This document shows positions 1 through 6,757 of a stretch of DNA of 22,473 nt, piece after piece (the first letter of the stretch is position 1; each line of letters starts with the position of its first letter). Source of the DNA: JAVBKV01 sp031553885 (GTDB lineage: Bacteria; Bacteroidota; Bacteroidia; Bacteroidales; Azobacteroidaceae). Under the pieces are notes generated by a model, which was not told the DNA's origin, searched no databases, and worked only from the letters and a program-made list of their open reading frames with translations. The position numbers were made by a program, and so were the translations under genes. The stretch spans positions 1 to 22,473 of the forward strand of contig JAVBKV010000052.1 in the NCBI GenBank assembly GCA_031553885.1, in the 5' to 3' direction.

Positions 1-1
1 A

Positions 2-331
2 CTCTTCCGGGAATACCCTGTCATGGAAGAAGCTTACCGCATATCCATGGAATTGACACAGATCTACAATACAACAAACAATAGGGAGATGGGACTTACA
101 CGCTTAGCCCGTTGGTATAATAAAGTAGAAAAGCTAAATCTAAAATTTTTCAAGAGTGTCATCGATACGATGCAAAATAATTATGGGACAATCTGCAATT
201 ACTTTGATAATCGTTCGACTAATGCTTCTGCTGAATCTTTCAATGCAAAAGTCAAGGCTTTCAGATCCCAGTTCAGAGGAGTAAGAGATATACCCTTCTT
301 TATTTTTAGGCTAACTAAACTGTTCGCTTGA
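2..331 (+). pseudogene. ISL3-like (ISAon1-type) transposase, C-terminal part, cut by window edge
   Basis: The reading frame is open from base 2, before the first ATG at base 23, so the gene begins outside the window and only about 110 C-terminal residues are seen. The end carries the block NRSTNASAESFNAK followed by FRGVRDIPFFIFRLTKLFA. I recognise this as the C-terminal part of the DDE transposase domain of ISL3-like elements common in Bacteroidota (often called ISAon1-type); the Glu in ASAESFNAK is probably the last catalytic acidic residue. It would catalyse cut-and-paste transposition of its own element. The frame ends with a normal TGA. Whether the element is complete cannot be judged here. 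Typed as pseudogene only because the visible part is a fragment; it may be an intact gene cut by the window edge. Confidence 0.75.
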
Positions 332-400
332 TAATTATTCCAACCGGATTTTCCACTTGACCCGTTATTTACTGAATCTCCCAATTTATTACGGCAAAGT
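332..400 (+). mobile_element. probable right end of the ISL3-like element
   Basis: This short non-coding stretch lies between the transposase stop codon and the terminator of tRNA-Pro. An insertion-sequence end should lie here, perhaps around the block TTTTCCACTTGACCCG at 350-365. The left end is outside the window, so the terminal inverted repeat and target duplication cannot be matched. The boundary is a guess. Confidence 0.3.
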
Positions 401-401
401 A

Positions 402-434
402 CAAAAAAAGAGGCTTACAATCTTGTAAACCTCT
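402..434 (-). terminator. rho-independent terminator of tRNA-Pro
   Basis: Read on the minus strand, a long hairpin with arms 423-434 and 409-420 (AGAGGTTTACAA and TTGTAAGCCTCT, one G-U pair, very short loop) is followed by seven T at 408-402. It sits directly after the 3' end of tRNA-Pro and fits intrinsic termination of that transcript. Confidence 0.85.
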
Positions 435-446
435 AATTTTGATCCG

Positions 447-521
447 TCGAGGTACCAGGATTCGAACCTGGGACCCCCTGCTCCCAAAGCAGGTGCGCTA
501 ACCGGACTGCGCTACACCTCG
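447..521 (-). tRNA. tRNA-Pro (anticodon TGG)
   Basis: The minus strand folds as a full cloverleaf. The acceptor arms are CGAGGTG and TACCTCG (last pair G-U) with discriminator A. The anticodon arm is CCTGC-TTTGGGA-GCAGG, with TGG in the centre of the seven-base loop, and the T arm contains GGTTCGAATCC. It decodes proline CCN codons, mainly CCA and CCG. The 3' CCA is not encoded: the bases after the discriminator read CGG. A promoter lies upstream at 534-541 and a terminator downstream at 402-434, so it is a single-gene transcript. Confidence 0.95.
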
Positions 522-533
522 TTTTTGCGACTG

Positions 534-541
534 CAAAGGTA
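534..541 (-). promoter_or_regulatory. minus-7 promoter element of tRNA-Pro
   Basis: On the minus strand this reads TACCTTTG, an exact match to the Bacteroidota housekeeping motif TAnnTTTG. It ends 12 bases before the tRNA 5' end. No good minus-33 TTTG is visible at the usual 19-21 base spacing. Confidence 0.7.
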
Positions 542-613
542 ATCATATTTTTATTAAACGAAAAGTTTTTCCGGATTTTTTTATTTTGCCGGTATCTGCA
601 AGTTTGATTTGAT

Positions 614-1636
614 TTACTTAGATAAAAATTCTTCTTTAATAATTGAGTGTAGCTTGTTAAACATTTCTTGCTGATTTCCGGGCCTCGTATTAGCTAACAT
701 TACATACCCGTAATGGTCGTCGATACGGGAGATAACAGCGGAAGTGCCTGGAAGAGAGCCGGTATGTATCCATTCGTGAAAATCAAAATAAGTTTGTTTC
801 AATGTTTCAGGCCTAATAAAGTCACAGGCTCCCGGATTCCGGTCGATTTTAGCCAGAAACAACAGCAGGCTGGAGGCAGAAGCTATCCAGCCCCCATGTG
901 AATCCATCCGGTGAACGGCCATATCGTATGCTCCGGTCGATTCCGAACTGTAATATACGACCTCGCCAGGCAAACGTTCTCCGGGTTTATCACCACCGAT
1001 ATACATCTGTTGGATGCTGCATGGACGAAGAATAAAATCGTAAACGTATTGTTCATAAGTCATTCCGGTGATTTTTTCAATAATTCGTCCCAATACACAA
1101 TAGCCAAAATTAGAATATTCATCTTTTTCTCCCGGTTCATATTCCGGAGGACGGGAAGCGAGTATTGTTGCAATAATTTCTTTTGAACTATACTCTACAG
1201 GCCAAAACATGGGGTCATCAGGGTTATTTACCCATCCCGATCTGTGTAATAACAGATGCCTTACAGTGATTCGTTTTGTCCGGTCATCCATTTCTATTCC
1301 GTTGAAATCATCGGTTAATATTCCATTAGGCCCAAAAACGGTCCGGTCTAAATCCAGGATCCCTGTTTCAGCCATTTTCAGAATTGTAATTGCAGTTATC
1401 GGTTTCGAAAGACTGGCAATCCGGAACAGGGATGTATCCGACACCAATTCTCCCGACTTTTTGTCCGCATAACCGTAAGATTTCAAATATAAAATAGTGT
1501 CATTTTTCATGACTGCCAATTGTAATCCTGGTATGGAGAATTCGGTCATGAGCTGTTTGACCTTTTCATCTGTATCCGGATTATTTTGTGGAGAAAAAAA
1601 CGACAACAACCAACAGGATAGTAAAACGAACGACAT
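614..1636 (-). CDS. serine hydrolase, beta-lactamase class C / esterase family
   Basis: The 340-residue product belongs to the class C beta-lactamase-like superfamily of serine hydrolases (Pfam Beta-lactamase), which includes esterases, D-aminopeptidases and PBP4*-like proteins. The catalytic motif SxxK is S75-L-S-K78. The second motif Y-S-N is at 174-176, and the KTG-like triad is H291-T-G293. The HLLLHRSG block at 127-134 is also typical of the family. The N-terminus is hydrophobic with C8 in LLSC, so it is probably exported and perhaps a lipoprotein; the n-region lacks Lys or Arg. No upstream in-frame ATG precedes a stop codon (TAA eight codons upstream). HTG in place of KTG argues against true beta-lactamase activity. 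The natural substrate is unknown. The gene is divergent from aspS. Confidence 0.85.
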   Translation of the reverse strand: MSFVLLSCWLLSFFSPQNNPDTDEKVKQLMTEFSIPGLQLAVMKNDTILYLKSYGYADKKSGELVSDTSLFRIASLSKPITAITILKMAETGILDLDRTVFGPNGILTDDFNGIEMDDRTKRITVRHLLLHRSGWVNNPDDPMFWPVEYSSKEIIATILASRPPEYEPGEKDEYSNFGYCVLGRIIEKITGMTYEQYVYDFILRPCSIQQMYIGGDKPGERLPGEVVYYSSESTGAYDMAVHRMDSHGGWIASASSLLLFLAKIDRNPGACDFIRPETLKQTYFDFHEWIHTGSLPGTSAVISRIDDHYGYVMLANTRPGNQQEMFNKLHSIIKEEFLSK

Positions 1637-1707
1637 ATCAACGATTTTTGGTGCAAGTTAATTCTTTTTTAATTATCCTTCTGCATCTTCATTCAAGAAT
1701 TATCATG

Positions 1708-1715
1708 TATATTTG
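1708..1715 (+). promoter_or_regulatory. candidate minus-7 element for aspS
   Basis: TATATTTG is an exact TAnnTTTG match in the 196-base divergent region between the serine hydrolase and aspS. No clear minus-33 TTTG is seen. If used, it gives an AT-rich leader of roughly 110 bases before the aspS start codon. I saw no known riboswitch or strong hairpin in that leader. Confidence 0.5.
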
Positions 1716-1832
1716 CAATCTCATTTTATTAGGTTTGGATCTCATCTGTTTTTATAGTCTTTTCTTATGATTTGATACTATAACCTATTAAATAACAGAA
1801 AATTAAGATTGTAATTTAAAAATATTATATTT

Positions 1833-3584
1833 ATGTACAGGAACAGGACTTGCGGTGAATTACGCATGGAAAATTTGGACCAGGAAGTGATCCTGGCAGG
1901 ATGGGTGCAAAAGATTCGTAACATGGGAGGAATGACCTTTATCGATATTCGCGATCGTTATGGAATTACTCAACTGGTTTTCAATCAGGAAACTGATGCA
2001 ACATTGTGCGCTCAGGCTGAAAAACTGGGCCGGGAATGGGTGATCCAGGTGAAAGGAATAGTTAAAGAGCGTTCCAATAAAAATAAAAATATTCAGACAG
2101 GAGATATTGAAATTATTGTTTCCGAACTGAATGTACTGAATGCTTCTGAAGTTCCGCCTTTCACTATCGAAGATAATTCCGATGGAGGAGACGATTTGCG
2201 GATGAAGTATCGTTACCTGGATTTACGTCGTTATCCGGTTCGTTATAACCTGGAGTTACGTCACAAAATGGCTTTTGAAACCCGCCGGTATTTGGATGAG
2301 CGTAATTTCCTGGAAGTGGAAACTCCTGTGTTGATCGGCTCTACTCCGGAGGGAGCCCGCGACTTTGTAGTTCCTTCCCGCATGAATCCCGGAGAGTTTT
2401 ATGCTTTACCTCAATCTCCGCAGTTGTTCAAGCAATTATTAATGGTTTCCGGTTTCGATCGATACTTCCAGATTGTAAAATGCTTCCGTGATGAGGACTT
2501 ACGGGCCGACCGCCAACCGGAGTTTACACAAATCGACTGCGAAATGTCTTTTGTACAGCAAGAGGATGTATTGAATATGTTCGAAGGCTTGACCAAGCAC
2601 TTGTTCAAAACAATCAAAAACATCGATGTTCCTGAATTTCCTCGGATGACTTATGCCGAAGCCATGGAATTATATGGTTCGGACAAACCGGATATCCGTT
2701 TTGAAATGAAATTTGTGGAAATCAAAGACCTGACGGAAGGAAAAAATTTCGTTGTTTTTGATGGCAGCGAATATGTGGGAGCCATTTGTGCTGAAGGCTG
2801 TGCGAGTTACACCCGCAAACAACTGGATGAATTGACAGAGTTTGTGAAGCGTCCTCAAATCGGAGCCAAAGGGTTGGTATATGTACGTTACGAAGCGGAC
2901 GGAAGCCTGAAATCCTCAGTAGACAAATTCTATTCTCAGGAAGATCTGCAATCCTGGGCTGAACGTTGTCAGGCTAAACCCGGGGACTTAATTCTGATTA
3001 TCTGTGGAGAAACGGAAAAAGCACAAAAACAACTCTGTGAGCTTCGCTTAGAAATGGGTGCACGTTTGGGCTTACGCGACAAAAATAACTATAAATGCCT
3101 TTGGGTGGTAGACTTCCCTTTGTTAGAATATGATGAAGAATTGGATCGTTATTTTGCTAAACACCACCCGTTTACCAGTCCGAAACCGGAAGATATTCCC
3201 TTCCTGGATACCAATCCGGGAGCTGTTCGTGCCAATGCATACGACATGGTAATCAACGGTGTTGAAGTAGGAGGGGGATCAATCCGTATTTATGACAGCC
3301 AGTTGCAGAAAAAAATGTTCAGTGTGTTAGGATTTACGGAAGAAAAAGCGCAGGCTCAGTTTGGTTTCCTGATGAATGCTTTTAAATATGGAGCACCTCC
3401 TCATGGTGGCTTGGCTTTCGGATTGGACCGTTTTGTTTCCCTGTTTGCCGGATTGGATTCTATCCGTGACTGCATCGCTTTCCCGAAAAATAATTCAGGA
3501 CGTGATGTCATGATCGACGCTCCGGCCCGGATCGAACAGGAACAACTGGATGAACTTAATCTGGTTATAAATTTGAAGAAATAA
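1833..3584 (+). CDS. aspS: aspartyl-tRNA synthetase
   Basis: This cytoplasmic class II enzyme charges tRNA-Asp with aspartate using ATP. The 583-residue product has the length of the bacterial-type enzyme. The N-terminal OB-fold anticodon-binding domain covers about residues 1-105 (GWVQKIRNMGGMTFIDIRDR at 23-42). Motif 2 is FRDEDLRADRQPEFTQ at 218-233. A bacterial GAD-type insertion follows, and class II motif 3 appears near the C-terminus as GLAFGLDR. All the expected blocks are present with no break. The ATG at 1833 puts the OB-fold at the expected distance from the N-terminus. The next gene, a sulfatase, starts 64 bases downstream on the same strand and is functionally unrelated. Whether the product is discriminating or non-discriminating was not determined. 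Confidence 0.97.
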   Translation: MYRNRTCGELRMENLDQEVILAGWVQKIRNMGGMTFIDIRDRYGITQLVFNQETDATLCAQAEKLGREWVIQVKGIVKERSNKNKNIQTGDIEIIVSELNVLNASEVPPFTIEDNSDGGDDLRMKYRYLDLRRYPVRYNLELRHKMAFETRRYLDERNFLEVETPVLIGSTPEGARDFVVPSRMNPGEFYALPQSPQLFKQLLMVSGFDRYFQIVKCFRDEDLRADRQPEFTQIDCEMSFVQQEDVLNMFEGLTKHLFKTIKNIDVPEFPRMTYAEAMELYGSDKPDIRFEMKFVEIKDLTEGKNFVVFDGSEYVGAICAEGCASYTRKQLDELTEFVKRPQIGAKGLVYVRYEADGSLKSSVDKFYSQEDLQSWAERCQAKPGDLILIICGETEKAQKQLCELRLEMGARLGLRDKNNYKCLWVVDFPLLEYDEELDRYFAKHHPFTSPKPEDIPFLDTNPGAVRANAYDMVINGVEVGGGSIRIYDSQLQKKMFSVLGFTEEKAQAQFGFLMNAFKYGAPPHGGLAFGLDRFVSLFAGLDSIRDCIAFPKNNSGRDVMIDAPARIEQEQLDELNLVINLKK

Positions 3585-3604
3585 GACAAATAACTTAAAA
3601 ATAA

Positions 3605-3630
3605 ATCTGCGTCAACCTGTAAGATCTGCG
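3605..3630 (+). repeat. short direct repeat ATCTGCG between aspS and the sulfatase
   Basis: ATCTGCG occurs at 3605-3611 and again at 3624-3630 (followed by GGA), separated by 12 bases, in the 64-base gap. I recall similar ATCTGCG-containing intergenic sequence in other Bacteroidota, but that is from memory. No minus-7 motif is seen in this gap. Confidence 0.4.
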
Positions 3631-3648
3631 GGATATAAATAAAGAGAA

Positions 3649-5064
3649 ATGAAAAAGAAGATTGTTCCTTTATTATTGATCACTCCATTGGTTTATCCTT
3701 ATCAGGATACTTTGGCTAAATCGCCTAATATCATTGTTTTCCTTGCCGACGATGCTGGTATGGATTTCGGTTGCTACGGTAACAAAGGCATTAAAACGCC
3801 TCATATAGACCGCCTGGCTACACTTGGCGTCAGGTTTGAACATGCTTACCTGACTTCACCGCAGTCAAGTCCTTCGCGGACTTCCATGCTCACGGGAAAA
3901 TTTGCGCATACTATTGGCACGGAAGACCTTCATGTGCCGCTTGATACTTCGGTCGCCATGTTGCCCGAATACCTTCGTAAAGCGGGGTATACTACCGCGT
4001 ATGCTTTAAAAACGCATTGGGGCGATCAAAGTAACAGGAAGTTTGACACATCCATCAAAGGCGGCTACAAACCCAACCAGGGCGGTCTTACAGATGTTTT
4101 TTTCAATAATTACACTTCTTTTATCGAAAAGAACAAAACAAATCCTTTTTTCCTTTGGGTGGGATTTATGGATCCGCACCGTCCTTACAACAAGGCTAAC
4201 ACTCCGCAAATCAACCGTCCTCAGGATACAACGGTACCGGCTTACCTGGTCGACGACCTGGAAACACATAATGACCTGGCCGATTATTACAATGAGATTT
4301 CAAGAATGGACAGCGATATAGGACGCATGATTGAAGTTCTTGAACGGAAAGGATTGATGGATAACACCATTATTATTTTCCTGAGTGATAACGGAATGCC
4401 ATTTCCAAGAGCAAAAGGTACCCTGTACGATTCGGGAATACAAACGCCATTGGTTGTTTACTGGAAGAACAACACCCCTCAAGGTGCCCTTCACAGTAAC
4501 GGGCTGGTAAGTACCATTGATCTTACTCCCACTATCCTCGACATGGCTGGGATAAGCACTCCGGCCGACATGTATGGAGCATCGATACTACCGCTTATCA
4601 AAAATCCCACAGAAAGGGGGCGCGATTACATCTTTTCGGAACGTAACTGGCACAATTGTGATGAATACATACGATGTATCCGTTCCGAACGATACAAGGT
4701 GATCTACAATGCCTATTACGAGTTACCCCATGGCACAGCTTACGATCTCAGCACCAGTCCAAGCTGGTATTCGTTGAAAAGGATGCAACGCGAAGGATTA
4801 CTTAAGCCACAGCAACAGCAGGTATTTACATCACCCCGTGCCATGATTGAGGTGTATGATCTGAAAAATGATCCTGACGAATTGGACAATGTAGGAGATT
4901 TACCTCAACATCGGACTGAGGCAGAAAAATTAATCCGCCTATTGGTCGACTGGCAGGAAAAAACAGGAGACCAGCCGTATTGGAAGCGCCGTAGGCCCGA
5001 TCAAACCGATCGGATAACCGGTCTGAAATACCTCCCGGGACAACCGGAGATGATAGATGATTGA
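3649..5064 (+). CDS. S1-family sulfatase, Ser-type, N-sulfoglucosamine sulfohydrolase-like
   Basis: The 471-residue secreted or periplasmic sulfatase should hydrolyse sulfate from a sulfated glycan. MKKKIVPLLLITPLVYPYQDTLA is a likely signal peptide. Metal-binding acids are D34 and D35 (FLADDAG), and a later metal site is LSDNG near residue 250. The formylglycine motif is S73-S-P-S-R77, so the residue to be modified is serine rather than cysteine. The C-terminal part resembles heparan N-sulfatases (subfamily S1_8 type), which is my judgement from memory. Family knowledge: Ser-type sulfatases are matured by the radical-SAM enzyme anSME. No anSME, SusC/SusD pair or glycoside hydrolase lies nearby, so the gene looks like an isolated accessory insertion after aspS. 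It converges on the small minus-strand gene and ends at a hairpin. Substrate remains inferred. Confidence 0.88.
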   Translation: MKKKIVPLLLITPLVYPYQDTLAKSPNIIVFLADDAGMDFGCYGNKGIKTPHIDRLATLGVRFEHAYLTSPQSSPSRTSMLTGKFAHTIGTEDLHVPLDTSVAMLPEYLRKAGYTTAYALKTHWGDQSNRKFDTSIKGGYKPNQGGLTDVFFNNYTSFIEKNKTNPFFLWVGFMDPHRPYNKANTPQINRPQDTTVPAYLVDDLETHNDLADYYNEISRMDSDIGRMIEVLERKGLMDNTIIIFLSDNGMPFPRAKGTLYDSGIQTPLVVYWKNNTPQGALHSNGLVSTIDLTPTILDMAGISTPADMYGASILPLIKNPTERGRDYIFSERNWHNCDEYIRCIRSERYKVIYNAYYELPHGTAYDLSTSPSWYSLKRMQREGLLKPQQQQVFTSPRAMIEVYDLKNDPDELDNVGDLPQHRTEAEKLIRLLVDWQEKTGDQPYWKRRRPDQTDRITGLKYLPGQPEMIDD

Positions 5065-5091
5065 CAGATAAGGATTTTTAATCCTTATCTG
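5065..5091. terminator. stem-loop between the convergent sulfatase and small helical gene
   Basis: A perfect 12-base-pair stem (CAGATAAGGATT at 5065-5076 with AATCCTTATCTG at 5080-5091, three-base loop) starts right after the sulfatase TGA. It covers the last codons and stop of the opposing gene. There is no T-run on either side, so it may act as a transcript end protector or bidirectional terminator rather than a standard intrinsic terminator. Confidence 0.6.
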
Positions 5092-5386
5092 CTATAAAGT
5101 CTGCTGCTTTATTACGGGCATCCTTGATGGTTTGTTTGGCTTTATCCGACCATTCTTCAATCGTATCCTGTGCCTTATCTGCCCAGGTCTGAGACTTACC
5201 CGAAAGTTCATACCATGCCTGTTTAGCTGATTCTGACATCTTTTTTGCTTTACTTTCAATAAATTCTTCCCAATCCAGTTCCAGGTCATTCTCGATCATA
5301 TAACTGCGGACGCAACCAATCGTTTTCAGAGCTTGTTCATGACTCAGCCCCACTTCATTTTCCAATTTTGTGACTAAACTTTCCAT
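5078..5386 (-). CDS. small helical protein of unknown function
   Basis: The 102-residue product is not one I recognise. It has no signal peptide or membrane segment and is highly charged (Lys, Glu, Asp). The N-terminal part (about 1-45) looks like a compact helical unit with VGLSHEQALKTIGCVRSYM. The second half is an amphipathic helix with repeated acidic-aromatic-basic patterns such as TWADKAQDTIEEWSDKAKQT, which suggests a coiled or extended helix reminiscent of small stress or late-embryogenesis-type proteins. The start ATG at 5386 is the only sensible one. It lies downstream of cydB on the same strand, separated by 143 bases that hold a nested palindrome, so it is probably not part of the cyd operon. 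The stop codon lies inside the shared hairpin at 5065-5091. Confidence 0.7.
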   Translation of the reverse strand: MESLVTKLENEVGLSHEQALKTIGCVRSYMIENDLELDWEEFIESKAKKMSESAKQAWYELSGKSQTWADKAQDTIEEWSDKAKQTIKDARNKAADFIADKD

Positions 5387-5421
5387 AATTGCTTTTTTAT
5401 AAATTTTAGAAGTTTCGAATT

Positions 5422-5500
5422 AAGGACTGTAAGGTCAATCAATAAGGACAGTAAGATGTAAATTGAATAATCTTACTGTCCTTTTAACCTTATAGTCCTT
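5422..5500. repeat. nested double palindrome, four copies of an AAGGAC-n-GTAAG-like unit
   Basis: The inner stem is perfect over 14 base pairs: AAGGACAGTAAGAT at 5444-5457 pairs with its reverse complement at 5470-5483. Outside it, AAGGACTGTAAGGT at 5422-5435 pairs with ACCTTATAGTCCTT at 5487-5500 with one wobble. The inner and outer arms are themselves near-copies of each other, so four related 14-base units are arranged as two direct and two inverted copies. On the plus strand the inner stem ends in TTTT (5482-5485). It lies just after cydB as read on the minus strand, so it may end the cyd transcript. The layout is richer than a plain terminator. Confidence 0.8.
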
Positions 5501-5529
5501 ATTATAACATCCTGGCCCGGCAAAAGTTT

Positions 5530-6666
5530 TCAATAATGCCCATCGGCATCATCGGCCTTAATTTTAGATTTATCCAACGACCTCCAGGCATACCAGATGT
5601 AAGCGGCAACAAAAGGAATAAACAAGGATACCACCGACATCGTTTTCAAGGTAAACAAACTTGAACAACTATTGGTAATAGTCAACGAACTCTGCGGATC
5701 TGTCAACGAAGGATAAAAGGCTGTGTTATTGAATCCTGCAATTAAAAATAAAACCAAAACTACAAATACGGTTCCGCTTCCGGCAAACCATATTCCATAG
5801 ATAAACCTCGGTTGAAAGATGCTGCGAATAAATCCATACAACACTAACACAACACCGATCAACAACAAAATCAGCGCCCAGGGCATGGCTAATAAATTAT
5901 ACCAATACTTGAATGGTTCAATCGTAATAACCCCTGTTTCAGGATTTACCGCCCATCCGTTTTTTAATAATAAATAAATGAGGTAGGGGAGAAAAAACGC
6001 CAAAAAGCCGATTGCATTATATAGGAGTTGTTTGCGTGCATTACGGCGTATTTCTTCATCATCGATATTATTGATGAAATAAAGGCTCCCCAGGCTGCGA
6101 GCAAGAAAAAAAACAGCCAGACCGAGAGACAGGTTCCAGTAATTAAATAAAATTTCGAGACCATGCAATGGATTCTGCCAGGAAGAAATCACCGGCATAG
6201 CAATACCGGTAATATTATCTTTATTTACAATGAATTCAGATCCGGTGAAAAAAGTCGAAACTGCTGCTCCTAATAAAAGTGGACCGAGCAAACCATTGAT
6301 AAATAAAAAGCTTTTGTAAGTTGACTTTCCAAGCAAATTACCTTTTTTAGAGATAAATTCATAGGAAACAGCCTGTACGACAAAGCTAAAGAGAATAAGC
6401 ATCCAGGCCCAATAGGCCCCGCCGAAACTGGTCGAGTAGAAGAGAGGAAAGGAGGCAAAAAAAGCGCCACCAAAAGTAACCAGTGTTGTAAATGTCAATT
6501 CCCACTTTTTGGATAATGCTCCCAGCATCATGCTTAAATGCTGTTCTTTCTTTCCCAATGAATATATCAGTGATTGTCCTCCCTGCACGAATAGTAGAAA
6601 TACTAACAATGCACCTAATAAAGAGATCAGGAACCACCAGTAATGTTGATAAAATGAATAATCCAT
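5530..6666 (-). CDS. cydB: cytochrome bd quinol oxidase subunit II
   Basis: This 378-residue polytopic inner-membrane protein is subunit II of the cytochrome bd quinol:O2 oxidoreductase. It pairs with CydA, which carries the haems, in a high-affinity terminal oxidase used at low oxygen. About eight or nine hydrophobic segments are visible, beginning with WWFLISLLGALLVFLLFVQGG near residues 10-30, where GGQSLIY matches the conserved N-terminal block of Bacteroidota CydB. Length is normal. It lies 81 bases downstream of cydA on the same strand, with an AT-rich hairpin in between, and should be co-transcribed with it. The ATG at 6666 directly precedes the first helix. Confidence 0.93.
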   Translation of the reverse strand: MDYSFYQHYWWFLISLLGALLVFLLFVQGGQSLIYSLGKKEQHLSMMLGALSKKWELTFTTLVTFGGAFFASFPLFYSTSFGGAYWAWMLILFSFVVQAVSYEFISKKGNLLGKSTYKSFLFINGLLGPLLLGAAVSTFFTGSEFIVNKDNITGIAMPVISSWQNPLHGLEILFNYWNLSLGLAVFFLARSLGSLYFINNIDDEEIRRNARKQLLYNAIGFLAFFLPYLIYLLLKNGWAVNPETGVITIEPFKYWYNLLAMPWALILLLIGVVLVLYGFIRSIFQPRFIYGIWFAGSGTVFVVLVLFLIAGFNNTAFYPSLTDPQSSLTITNSCSSLFTLKTMSVVSLFIPFVAAYIWYAWRSLDKSKIKADDADGHY

Positions 6667-6670
6667 GACT

Positions 6671-6757
6671 TTAAAATTAAGAATTAAAAATTAAGAATGA
6701 AGAAATGAAGAAAATGCTTAGGAAGTTTTTCATTTTCTTTATTCTTTTCATTTTTTC
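6671..6757 (-). repeat. AT-rich repeat and imperfect hairpin between cydA and cydB
   Basis: TTAAGAATTAAAAATTAAGAATG at 6679-6699 region contains a repeated TTAAGAAT unit. The following AATGAAG/AAATGAAGAAAATG run (6695-6715) pairs imperfectly with CATTTTCTTTATTCTTTTCATT at 6731-6752. The hairpin reaches the last codons of cydA. It could set the ratio of CydA to CydB by processing or partial termination, or be a dispersed intergenic repeat. Confidence 0.45.

Noticed and set aside
199..384. 61-codon minus-strand ORF over the transposase end
   Set aside because: It is antisense to the conserved transposase C-terminus and has no family resemblance.
614..1636. true beta-lactamase (antibiotic resistance)
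   Set aside because: The third motif is HTG rather than KTG and the family is mostly esterases or peptidases, so resistance cannot be claimed.
1716..1832. riboswitch or T-box in the aspS leader
   Set aside because: The leader is AT-rich with no strong stem or specifier-type structure, and T-boxes are not expected in this phylum.
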